A program made the translations under genes and the position numbers. A DNA stretch of 64,000 bases from Marchantia polymorpha subsp. ruderalis. Lineage: Eukaryota > Streptophyta > Marchantiopsida > Marchantiales > Marchantiaceae. Where the stretch lies: NCBI GenBank assembly GCA_037833965.1, contig AP031351.1:7948501-8012500 (forward strand), read 5' to 3'. Shown here one piece after another: positions 23,441-34,320 of the stretch. The stretch's first letter is position 1. Every line of letters starts with the position of its first letter. The notes under the pieces were generated by a model. That model was not told where the DNA came from, did not search any database, and worked only from the letters and a program-made list of their open reading frames with translations.

Positions 23441-24621
23441 ACTTGACGACTTCTCATGAATTAGGAATTAGGAATGTAATAACCCACCAAAGGCTAAAAC
23501 TGCAATATAGTGGTAGAAAGGTCAAACCCACAGGGACAGAGGCAACACACAGAGTACAAAGTGTCACATTTAATAGAATATTGAAGAGTTTGAATTCTCA
23601 GGCGACTGTCACTCCCAGAAATACTGCAAGTGTCCACTAGGAGATCACCCGGAGGTCGCACAGTGCAGCGTAGTTCACTCAACACACACACACACACACA
23701 TAAAACTATAGAAACACAACTCAGAGGTCGGTTAGGACCTCTACTTAAGATTTCAGGGGGAAAGTCTCTCGCGAATACACCTAACGAATCTGCGGGTAGT
23801 GACTCCCAACTCCGGCTTTTACAACCCTTCCACTAGTTTCTGCTAGCATAGGGAACCCGGAGTGGACTTCCTATTTCGGATCGAAGTCACTCACACGCGG
23901 TGAACAACACACTCAACTCACAAAACGCGCAGAGAACACAGGTCCGAACTGAGAGACTCAACTGAGAAACGATCCAGTAGCACACCATAACAGTCTATTG
24001 AAGAGTTTGAATTCTTAGGCACTTGTCATTCCCAGAAATACTACAAAGGTTGTCCTGAAGGCACCTGCTGCAGCGTAACCTGAATTACAACCAAGGCTTA
24101 CTCGAAGTAACAAAACTTCACTTTGGTATTCAGGGGAAAAATCCCGAAGGAGTACAATCAGGAACAATCACTCGAAAGTGTAAAGGGGAACTGTTCAAGT
24201 ATCTAACTAGTAACTGGCTCTAAGCATCGGCAATCACCCGCAGGTGTAGATCCTAACTACTCAAGTCTCTAACCAGTATACTAGCTCTGCACATTCGGCC
24301 GAAGACCTTCAGCTACAAAATGCGGATCGCCAAGTTGTAGCTCCTCTTGCGTGGTGACAGAACTAAGGACACAAACACGCAGAGAAAATGAGTTCCTGAT
24401 CTGCACTTCCGAAACTGGAAGAATCCCAAGGCAAGACGCCTTGAACTACTTTATACCTTCTAAATTCTAACTAACACTACACTACACTGCACTACACGCC
24501 TGCATGGAACCACGCTACGCTACACTCTGCAGATCCCACTTCGCCTTCTGCGCGACGGACTGCCGCGCACTAACTACCTACCCGACCAGTCTTCAGCTCG
24601 ACTGCGCAGTCCCAGCCGCCA
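23441..24621 (-). other. DNA 3' of the Marchantia-family pseudogene, with an internal direct repeat
   Basis: Composition is more balanced than the AT-rich DNA to the left. A segment of about 50 bp is repeated: TATTGAAGAGTTTGAATTCT followed by TCCCAGAAATACT, near 23,577-23,629 and again near 23,996-24,046. An AC dinucleotide run lies at about 23,683-23,701. By position this is the 3' untranslated part or 3' end of the repetitive unit containing the minus-strand pseudogene. No separate gene is seen. Confidence 0.5.
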
Positions 24622-27417
24622 CTACACCGCAGTAACCTCTATCTCGAGGGTGGCCATGGCGTCCCGCGACCTTGACAGAAACGAATCTAACTTCTTCGCC
24701 ACTCGCCGCCGGCTCCGACTGTCACCTGACACCAAACCCGCCGCACGAAGCTCTAACTCGCGCAGTGTGAGTTTCTCCTGCGCCGCCACTTCCCAGTGGA
24801 TGTAACCTCTGCGACAGTGGCTGACTCGCCTCGCCAACTCCTCCTTCATGCGATCTGCCTCCCGCCGGCGATCGTCTTCAACTACAACCAACTCCAATTC
24901 GGCCTCCACAAGCTGTGCTCTCAATTTCCCGCACTCGGATTGCAGTTTGCGGATTAATTCTTCATCCGCCTGACGTGCGAACTGACACTGCTCCAACAAC
25001 CGTGTCTGCCGCACGAGCTCCTCTGACAAAATTTGATTCTAAGTCTGCTTAGAATCCAGCTCATCTACGAGCTTCGCCTTCTCCTTGGCGAACTCTTTTG
25101 CCGCCTCTTCAAGCTTCTGGTCTTTCAACCTGTCGACGACCTTGTGCATCTTCCGAGTGAGAGTAAGGTGTCCCAACAGACACTCATGCTTCTCCCGCAA
25201 ATCTTTAAGGTCCCCATCCAGACGGGCCAACAACTTACTGGTGTGGACATTAGTGCGAGTCCGCCTACGCACTAATTCGACGTAGGATCTAGGCTGGCGG
25301 GGGTCTGCATACTTCTCTACTTTGCGATCAAGGTACCTCAACAGAGGTACCATCTGCTCGCAGAGTGCCGCCGTCAGCGTGCCTGCCACTGATTGTTTCT
25401 CCTCCTCATTCGATCCCGATCCCGATGCCGATTCCGTCGATCCTCCCTCGTCATCCTCCGAATTGAGGATTTCGGACGCCACTGAATTCTCCGGCGACTG
25501 TCGTGAGTGTGGCTTCTTAGCGTCTGCGTCGTCTGCCACCACTGTTGCCGCTGCTGCCTCGCTGCTTCCGCCGGAATGTCTAAGGAGGTGGGAGAGTTGG
25601 GTTGTGCCAAACTTGCACTGCTCGCCCGTCCGACTTCTACTAACTCCGCATCGCCGAAGGCGTTCGTGCGGAAGGTGTTTGCGCGGATTGCAATTGTGCA
25701 TCGCGCACACGTGTTTCTTCCTTTCGACTGTCAGGCCGCTCCTCTGTTACGTCCTGCTCCTTCGATAGGTTCTGCGATGGAAGTGCCTTCGCCGAATGCG
25801 CATATGTCGGCGGTTGAGCCGAAGGCGGCTCGCCTGATGTCCCTTGGCCCAAAGGCCCTTGCGCCGAAGGCGCGTTTCTCGCCGGCTCCCTACTCGCAAC
25901 TCCTCGGCCCAAAGGCCCTTGCGCCGAAGGACCTTGCCCCGAAGGCCCTTGAGCCGAAGGCGGATCTTCCGCCGGCTCCTTTCCCTTCCTCCGCTGCACC
26001 GAAGACGCTCGAGCCAAAGGCCCCAGCCCCGAAGGCGAGTCCGCGTACGGTGCCCGTGCGGCTCTCATATCCGCTGCCGGCACACTCATCGGTGCCGCGT
26101 GTCTTCTCTCTTGATCCGAAGGTCGTCTAGCTTCCGCCGAAGGAGTCTGTGCCTTCGGCGTAGGGAGGTCCGCTGACCCCTCTGCCGTCCGCGTGTTCCC
26201 ATCCTCCTCGGAGGATGACGTCTCCTTCGCTCCGGCGGCACGCACTGTCTCCGCGCTACTTGCAGGCAATACGAGCCTGCGTGCTTTCTGCTTTGGCCTA
26301 CTGCAAAGCTCCTCCAGTGGCCGTTTCCGTTTGAGAACAACCGAGTCCCGATGTTGACCCTTCTCTGATTCTCCCTTCCATCTCCGCTTCCGCGGCACTC
26401 GTGCTGCGAATGTTTCCCTCACCGCACCCTGTTGGGCTGGTGGCGTGGAGGCCGGAGTCACTTCCGCGTCGGTGTCGACCTCGACATCCCTCACATACCT
26501 CCAGGGATTGCTGAGTGACAGCAGCGGATACTGAACATGTTCGGTCGCTGTTAAACAACCCATCGACCAATAAAAGTTGATCAAGAAGGGGGAGAGATGA
26601 TTGATCGATCCCCCTTCTCCTCAAACGCATGCTGTCGCGTTATCTTCCACAAGATATGCGACCAATGAATCGGAGCTCCGGCCAACGCCAGCTCTACGAA
26701 AGACACTTGCCAAGAAGTGATGTATGTTGTCCTATGCGGCTGCAAGAGTTGGAGAAGTGCTACCGCGACATTTCTGCGGTAGCGATCCTTGTAGTCCCAA
26801 GTCCTGTACCGGTTCTTGCTGGACTTTTCACTCTTGAACAAGGTCGCGAAGGAAATCTCTTCCTCCTTCGTCACCTTGATGCTCTCACTATCAAATATGA
26901 GTAACCCGTCCTCGCCTGCACATCTTCCCAGCACTTGTCCCCAATCTTGGATGGTCCAACGCTCTACGCGCGGGTTTCGACCGCGCGTAGGTTGATGTCT
27001 CTCCCTTTGCCATTCGCGCACCATGTCCTGGCACACGTAATTCCATCCCCATAGGAGGAAATTGAGCTTCACCGCAAACAGCCGGTCCTGGAAAGCGCGC
27101 AACCCAATCTGCGGGATCTTCAGCGGAATCATCCGTAGCTTAGTGGGCTTCGACATCGCGTTCTTGAAATTGGATTTTGTAAACTCTCCTCCGCTATGCA
27201 CACGCTTCTTGCCCGTGGCTACGATTCCTCTGCAAACTCTAATCTCTCTCGATTCCGGCAGTCGCGCACTCAATTCTTTCTCTGTCAACTTGCGAGTCTC
27301 TGCGCGTCGCCGTCTTGAATTTCTCTCTGCCAGAATGTGTGCGCGCGCAGCTCTCACCAGAAATTGAAATTGCAAATTCGAGAATGAGTTGTCCGCCCTT
27401 GGCTCGCAGGATGTCAT
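24622..27417 (-). pseudogene. Marchantia-type repetitive-family protein with Pro/Ala/Gln/Gly repeats and coiled coil, frame broken
   Basis: Reading right to left from ATG at 27417, four colinear open segments form one protein-like unit of about 930 codons. The N-terminal segment has a conserved-looking globular stretch (NPRVERWTIQDWGQVLGRC, YRTWDYKDRYRRNVAVALLQ, FVELALAGAPIHWSHILW). The centre has INFYWSMGCLTATEHVQYPLL and then a long S-A-Q-G-P low-complexity part. The C-terminal segment is a charged coiled coil (LLARLDGDLKDLREKHECLL, then LTLRELELRAAG near the end). Phase is lost at a CCCCC run near 26,590 and again near 25,650, and a TAG at 25,039-25,041 interrupts the coiled coil. I recognise it as a high-copy uncharacterised Marchantia polymorpha family, probably transposon-related. 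Its function is unknown. Confidence 0.75.
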
Positions 27418-27426
27418 TGTCAACAC

Positions 27427-28330
27427 TTGATCGTGAGTGTCGACTCACTTGATGGCTGTGCCGGCTTTGAAGCGTAACGGCCCTCCTCTCGCACGCGCGG
27501 CTTCACGCTTCGCCGTCGCGCGGACTCACACGCTCGAAAATTCAATTTGATTTCCGTCATCGTACCTCGCCGCGGCCATGTTTGCGCAGCGCCGAAGGCG
27601 TATCGCCGAAGGCGCGGCGGCAAAGGCTTTCGCCTCTGGCCGACTCGCAACTCGTATTCATCCCACACCGCCGAAGGCGTTCCGTCGCAGGCGTTGACCC
27701 GCAGCGCCGAAGGCGTCTCTACCGCCGAAGGCGTTGACTCCCAGCGCCGAAGTCGAACTCCTTGAAGACGTCCGTCGGCGTAGATGCATCGCCGAAGGCG
27801 CATCGCCGAAGGTGGCTGTGCCGAAGGCGTTGACCGTGGTCAACGAATCTTGTCTTGTCTGTCGGTCCCTCCTGTACCTCCGAAGGTGCTCTTGCCGCCG
27901 GAGCTCTGTCCCGCCGAATGCGCACATGTCCGCACCGCCGAAGGCGTTGGGCCGAAGGCGGACCGTACGGAGTTGCTACCCCCGAAGGCACTTACCTAAT
28001 CTTGATGCGCTGGCGCTGAAGGCGCCGTACGAAGACATTCACCCCTGAAGTCGAACATCTAGGGCCGAAGGCGGATTTTCCGCCGGATGCGAACTCCTTC
28101 CGTCGAAGGCGTTCGTCTACGTATCTTCCGACAATCATAACTCCCTGAGTCCTCATCCGTTCCAAGCGTTCTTGAGCTCGTTAGAACGAGCATGTTGAGC
28201 TCTTTCCAACGAAACCCTAACCAAGTCAAGACGTTGCGAATCGAATAAGCTCTGAGGGATTTCCCTAGCGCCAAAGGCGTATCGCCGGAGACGGATTATG
28301 CGCCTTGCACCGAAGGGAATCTCCTTCAGA
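27427..28330. repeat. Dispersed GCCGAAGGCG decamer array upstream of the pseudogene
   Basis: About 17 exact or one-off copies of GCCGAAGGCG lie at irregular spacing between 27,590 and 28,110, with another near 28,270. The same word occurs about 20 times inside the pseudogene (25.8-26.2 kb), where on the minus strand it encodes the S-A-Q-G-P-type repeat. The word is an inverted repeat around GAA, so each copy can form a tiny hairpin. Open frames here are produced by the repeats. Confidence 0.8.
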
Positions 28331-30300
28331 ATTGATCGTTCAGGTCGGGGCGCCTGCTCTGAAAATTGCGCCCAACTCCTGGATACTACGAGATCATACG
28401 AGACCCGCGATTATCCATCTTCACTCTATTTAAATGTACTGATTATCATTTACATGATTGCTGCAGTACTGTTTTCCAAAAATGTTTTAAATTCCGCACA
28501 AAAACAAAAAGTGGGTTACCACAAGGATTCATGGAAGCCGCCGTCAGACGAGCCGCTCGGCGTCAACTCGCCGCCACTATAGCTATGTCCACGCATACCG
28601 ACCGACCTGATGTCACCAGATAGATTACACATAGGCCTTCCAAAATTGAGTACACGGAGTTAGATTAGATGTAATTTGGCCACGTAGACGGACTTTTCAA
28701 TCCACACGTCTCATCCAGTGTCAAAGTCTCAAAGACATCTCCATGGACATTGTCACTGTTGGCAAGCAGTCGGCGAGGTCTAATTCAGATGTCGAAGAGC
28801 TGCCAATCGTTGATGATCCCCATGAACTATGCCTGGATGTCGCTCACAACGAAATCATTTCTATTTCCGAGGAGATTGAAGAGGATGAAGAAAAAACCGA
28901 CAACATTGTAGCTCGGCGGATTAAAGGTTACATAGACAATGCAAACTTCCCCCGGAGCGTTGTCGGCGCCATGGTGAAAGATTTGAAGCAAACGACATTG
29001 TTTCTGAACAAATGCGGCGTCCGACTACTCAACGAGGATGGGGTTGAGTTCTTTGTTTGTCTACTGGATCCCTGCTTTCATCCCAAGAAACCTGTCGTAA
29101 TCAAGTGCACCAAGATAAGTTGCTCAAACGCGACTGCCCATCTCGATAAGAAGCACGAGATCACATCGAACAAAACATTGGCGGCCAAGAGGAAAGTAAC
29201 ACTGCTTCAAAAGAAACTAAGCATGTCCGACCCTGCGTTCAAGAGAGATCCGACGCGTTGGTTTCACGTTCAGCTTGATGCTTGGTCCGCAGAGCAGTCA
29301 TTGTCGTACAATATGTTCGATAATCAAAGGTGGCGATTGATTGCTCATCAGGTACCTGTGGATCCAGGGACTTGAAATCGATGAATATTCGCAATAGTCA
29401 CGTCGAGCATTACGTCACGTGCAAGAACATCATTGTGAAATCGATTGGTGAAGCTCGCAAGTACTTCTCGATTTACTTCATGGCTATCTTCCTCAACCTC
29501 ATCAAAAGTAAGACGAGCAACCAAAAGTACCTCGCGCTGCATATCTGCTTCAACTCACCAACGTGCTTCAACGTTGGCTACAATCTCGCAGTCCATTGTT
29601 TTGCACCGTCGACAGAGGAGCGCATTTCAGATTAGCTTTCGGACGTGCTGAGAGAATGGGCATGTGGCGTCTTAGAGGAATTTGACATTAATCCGTCAAA
29701 AGATCTTCTAGCCAGCACGTCTGATTCGGGATCCGACGTCAAGCGTACTCTGACCACGCTCCTAAGCCTGTGATGGGAATGGTGTCTATCTCACCTAGCA
29801 CACTTGGCCCTCACAGATGCGTTTGGCACGTCGATTGATCCAGCAAAGTGCAAGAATGTCGACGCCAGGGCGTTTTTTCACAAGATCAAGAAGATCATTG
29901 AGGCTGTCAACAAGTCAGAATATCTGCAATCGGCATTGGAAGGGGCGTGTTTGCAACTGTTTGAGCAGTATCTAAAGCTTCTCAACGTGTAGAGATGTCA
30001 ACCATCCGAACCGGTTCGAACAGGTTCGGCCTTGGTAGCGATCTGATTGGAACCGGTTCGGCCACGTCCTCGATCAGATTGGAACCGGTTCAAACCAGTT
30101 TCCGAACCGTTTCGATGTCGAACCGGTTCTAGAACCGGGTCAGCATCGGATCTATATGGAGTAATCAGACACGGAATCCAAAACTAAGTTACCGACTAGA
30201 ATCAAATACGACAGTCGACATGTTTGAAGACAATTGTTGTCTTGACAGCCGAGTCGGCTGAGCCGTCGTCGGTTGCGACGGTTGAGAAGTCGGCTGAGCC

Positions 30301-30333
30301 AATTCCGTCGTCGGCTCAGCCGACGACGGAATT
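30301..30333. repeat. 33-bp perfect palindrome inside the hAT element
   Basis: AATTCCGTCGTCGGCT (30301-30316) and its exact complement (30318-30333) surround a single base. Related GTCGGCTGAGCC words lie just upstream at 30,254 and 30,289, so the region can form alternative hairpins about 300 bp before the transposase start. Confidence 0.9.
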
Positions 30334-30622
30334 GCTCCAACCTTCTGCAGACTGATGAGTTATAATGGAGTTGTAATGGTACTGCTGCACTATTAATATA
30401 TGAAGGCTTGGGCGCTAAGATTACCAGTCGTGACGGGAATTGCGCGCGTGACTACTGTTGCCGATCCGACACCGGCGTGTGCGGGTGTGCCGGCGCCCTC
30501 CCTCATAGTGGCAAGTCGTTCTCGCTTGCTGTCGTCAATCATCCGCGCCAGTCCAGGAATCGACATCGTCACGCACTTCAAGGCGCAGCACGGTAGATGG
30601 CCTCGACATCTTCATTGACATC

Positions 30623-32724
30623 ATGAGCGCTGCAGAAGAACCCATTGTCGTCTCAAGTGACGATGGCAGCGAGGATTTTGACTCCGATGATGAGCAGGAG
30701 CCGCCGTCTGACGATGAGCAGGATGCGGCGAGCAAAGCTGCGTCTGCATCCTCGGCGAGCGGTGGCCGTGCACACGCCGACGTTTACAAGCACATCAAGG
30801 AGCGTCCGAACGGCATGTTCGAATGCACGCCCTGTCACAACAAGAATGAGAAGCAAGTGTGGCGCAACAGGAGCACATCGAACTTTCGCAAGCATTTGAT
30901 CAAGCATCACAGCGCCATCTACACGCCGCAGGATCCCACGCAAACGACGTTACGTCATCATGGATTCAAAGGGCAACCATGCAAACGCAAGACGATGTCT
31001 TCGAATGATTTCACCATCGCCGACAAGACTCTCGCCGACAGAGTCCTATCGAATTGGATAGTCAATCACGCTCAGCCGTTCACTTTTGTTGAACACGCCG
31101 ACTTCGTTGAGTTTTGCTCGACATTGCGCGGAAGCTATTCGCTGCCAACGCGAAACACGCTGCGCAATCGTGTCATCCAGCAATGGACGGATGAGGAAAA
31201 TCGCACCCGCGTGACAATTGAAGATGAATGCGGTACGCGTCGCAGCGGTACAACCAGTGACATGTGGACCTCAGCGGCGAAACGCGGATACATGGTCGTC
31301 ACCTTGCACTACATCGACGACAAGTGGTGTATGCGATCTAAGATAATTGCATTCAAACGTGTGTTGTATCCGCATTCGGGCGAGAGGCTGGCCAGCCATT
31401 TCGTTAATGCCGTCGTCGAAATGTCGCCAAGACTACTCTATGGCCTGTGGTCGATCACAGCGGACAATGCGTCGACCAATCCAACAATGATAACTTAGAT
31501 GAACACCATGTACCTACCAAACGCCATTCATGACTATGAGGCGGAACAAGTCGCATCGAGCGCTGCTGAAGATAACGATATTGCCGTCGTCGGGTATGCG
31601 CGCACGGTCTTTCAGCTGCGATGCCTCGCGCACGTCCTGTAGCTGGCTGTCCAGCATGGGTTGAAGAGTATTCCCATGATGGACAATGCGATTGGGCGTT
31701 TCCGAGAGCTCATGAAGAAGATCGTCGACTCGCCCAAGCTACTCAAATCGCTTGCCTCGATTTGCTCTAGCCTGAAGGTCGCTCAAAGAAAGCCGGAGCT
31801 AGATTGCGAAACGCGTTGGAATAGCATCTGGGCCATGCTGAATTCGGTTTTAATGCTGAAAAAGCTGCTCGAGGAACTGTTGCATTGCATCCGAGAGGGC
31901 CACGACGGCTTCACGTTGTTTTTGATCAAGCCATCCGACGACCTTGCGAAACACATGAGGAAGTGACTTGGCATGCCATGCAGGACTTCTGCGACTTCCT
32001 GAAGCCCTTCAAGGACGCGACCGCGCTCATGTCCGCGTCTGAGTATCCAACGCTGGGAATGGTGATACCAATGATGCATATTCTTCTGCAGCACATCCAC
32101 CGAGCAATCGTTGCCAACGAGGGCTTCCGTTCGCGCCACGCTATGCGATTTGCAACGACAGTTGAAGAAAAGCTGAAGGATTATGAGGCGTTGGTCAAGC
32201 GCAGTGAGGTCATGATTGCCGCTGCGTTGGATCCGCGTGTTAAAGGCGTCCTCGTTAACGTTGGGGTCAACGTCGAGGAAGTCATGACGCTGATCACCAA
32301 CGACTACGAGGCCGAGTACCAGCAGGCCTACGAGGCGAAACATCAGGTGTTGCAATCGTCGTTAGCGAGGCCGTCATCGGATTCGTTCCTCAACCTGCTC
32401 GAGGAGCACGATCAAATCGCTGACGAGCCTTTTGCTGGGGAACTGAACCGATGGATGGCTCACGCGCCGATGAACATGAAGCAAAGCAGTCGTGATGTTT
32501 GCTCATGGTTTGCGGTCAATCAGGCGATGTACCCGCGCATTCAGCTTATGGCGCGCGACTATCTGGCTCTGACCGCAACGTCAGTGCCGAGTGAATGCGC
32601 GTTCTCGCGTGCAGGAACGACTATCAACAAACGTCGTGCTCGCCTTGGCGATGACGCTGTGCAGGCAATATGCGAGCTGCAGTCACTACTGGCGTTCAAC
32701 GCGAAATCTCGACGTCGTGACTGA
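30623..32724 (+). pseudogene. hAT transposase (BED finger, hATC dimerisation domain), inactivated
   Basis: The transposase would cut and move the surrounding element. From ATG 30623 the frame gives an acidic N terminus, then a BED zinc finger (FECTPCHNKNE...SNFRKHLIKHH, about residues 70-100). It continues into the catalytic region with TSDMWTSAAKRGYMVVTLHY and a WSITADNASTN motif of the hAT core. TAG stops lie at 31496-31498 and 31640-31642. A frameshift between about 31,885 and 31,960 moves the rest to another phase, which runs to 32724 and includes DFLKPFKDATALMS. The C-terminal hATC signature is ATSVPSECAFSRAG followed by a NKRRARL stretch. Three lesions against intact ends suggest the last move was catalysed by another copy. 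Confidence 0.93.
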
Positions 32725-34320
32725 TTATTCGTGAGCAAATGGACCGATAATCGGCAGGACGGCGGTTTAATACAACGTCGTTTAAGAGCGTATGCACCTT
32801 CCTACGGACGGTAACAAGCATGCATCAGTGCATTAACGGTTCTGCTATTTCGATGACGCTCCTCGAACCGGTTCGAACAGGTTCTAACCAGATCCGTCGT
32901 TGGGCCGAACTGATTGGAACCGGTTCGAGCCGAACCGGTTTGATTGAACCGGTTCGAACCGGTTGAACCGGTTGAACCGGTTTCGACCCGGTTCGGGTCG
33001 AACCGTTGACATCTCTATCAACGTGGCACAACACTGATGCTCCTCTACGGCATTAGTACTGGAGCGCATGCTGATTTGCTAAGACGTCATTCTCCAAGCA
33101 TGCCGTGAAGTCAACCGAACCGTTCCTCTATCAGATAATGACCAAACCATTTGCATTGAGTTTTACTCCCTAATTCATCTAGTACGACAAATTCAAGTCA
33201 AGCCCCAAGCGATGCAGACCTTTGTGGTAGTTGACGTGTATCTACCGATGTTCACGCTCTACACAACAACACTTGATTTAAGCAAACCGTTGGCATTGTT
33301 GGAACCGTCTCATCGTCAATTGGACTCAACTGCAACAAACAATGTCACGTATCGAGCATGTGAGCAGCTTCAAGAATGCACACGTGAGTCCCGATAGCTT
33401 CTATTAGAAGCATTGTCAACTCGTTTCTACCATCAATACCATCCAATATATGCGCTTCAAAAATCCGACAAGGTCTACGGCATGGTTCATGGTCGTCCGG
33501 TTGTTCTCAAGAAAGTACTTGGCAAATTGGAGTTCAAGTTCACCTATCTATTGGACGCGCAGAGTATGCTATACCCGCCATTGATGGAGGGAGGAATTCT
33601 TTAACAATTGATTGAAACCACGCGAATCAGCAAATTTGACATTCCAATGGGTTGGTCTGCTAGCGCACTCAAGAAGCAGCATTTTGAGTTTCTGATGAAA
33701 CTCATTTGGGGAAAAATTACCACGTTAGCAGACGTGGTTGCCGCACAGATTGTGGCTTCCCGCCCCGCCCCCGGCTTTGTCCCAGCAGAGACGCACTCTC
33801 AGCCTACAAAGCGCACGAGATTGAAAACCAAGTCCATCATCGCCGCAACGCTAGGAAAGTCAAACAGCAGCAACGGTGCTCAAGATCTACGGAATTGCAG
33901 TGGTGTTGCACTGACTGCTGAGCAAATCGTCTCGTCCGAAATGGAGAACATCAAGAAAATGGAGCAACTTAACGAAGACGAATGGTCTGCGCTGGCTGAT
34001 CTGTGTTTTTGGTAGACCAGCATTCAAAACGACTTCCCCTGCTTTAGCCAAGTATCCTTAGCACTTCTGTCTAACAAGCCGTCATTGGGGGAGTTGGAGT
34101 GTGATTTGGGCGGCCTATCTGATGTATTGGCCCCAAAGCGATAGTCGCTGCGTGTCGGATTGGTAGAGATCAATTTGTTCTTGAAGATCAACAAATACCT
34201 CATGCCATCAAACCCTGACGACGTTGTTTGATTGAATGGCATTTGGAAAAAAAATATCCCCAAGCGTCTCATCATGCATCTATACGACGGTGAAATGCTC
34301 TTGAACAAGAACGTGAATTA

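Larger units (their letters stand above)
29990..33017 (+). mobile_element. Complete hAT element (3,028 bp) nested in the older transposase
   Basis: The ends are perfect 13-bp inverted repeats, TAGAGATGTCAAC at 29990 and its complement ending at 33017. They are flanked by the perfect 8-bp duplication TCAACGTG (29982-29989 and 33018-33025); 8 bp is the hAT hallmark. Both subterminal regions are packed with the palindromic word AACCGGTT: four copies on the left (about 30,010-30,130) and seven on the right (about 32,865-32,980). These are likely transposase-binding sites. The internal gene is a BED-finger transposase with stops and a frameshift, so this copy is probably not autonomous, but its ends look mobilisable. 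Confidence 0.95.
28743..34320 (+). pseudogene. Old hAT-type transposase pseudogene, split by a younger hAT insertion
   Basis: The first part (28743-29375) has an acidic N terminus and then a BED-like zinc-finger region: C..C, followed by HLDKKH. After a frameshift near 29,370 the phase stays constant: AFFHKIKKIIEAVNKSEYLQ up to 29,989, then directly beyond the 3,028-bp insertion VILQACREVNRTVPL, FYSLIHLVRQIQ, RFYHQYHPIYALQKS and GWSASALKKQHFEFLMKLIWGK. The end near 34,060-34,200 (SLALLSNKPSLGELECDLGG) resembles a dimerisation region. Several in-frame stops occur on both sides of the insertion (for example near 29,633, 29,771, 33,398, 33,602 and 34,013). Removing the insertion and one target copy restores colinearity in the same phase, so both halves are one gene. 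I place it in the hAT superfamily by recollection of similar transposases. I did not find its terminal repeats. Confidence 0.7.

Noticed and set aside
25322..26130. Plus-strand frames of 148 and 207 codons with APKALAPK-type repeats
   Set aside because: They are the complement of the repeat-rich minus-strand pseudogene; the GCCGAAGGCG word is open in several phases on both strands.
27420..27991. Minus-strand frames upstream of the Marchantia-family pseudogene
   Set aside because: Several phases are open at once because of the decamer repeat, and no conserved segment is visible.
31783..32355. A 190-codon minus-strand frame inside the hAT element
   Set aside because: It is antisense to the conserved transposase C-terminal region, which carries recognisable hAT motifs.
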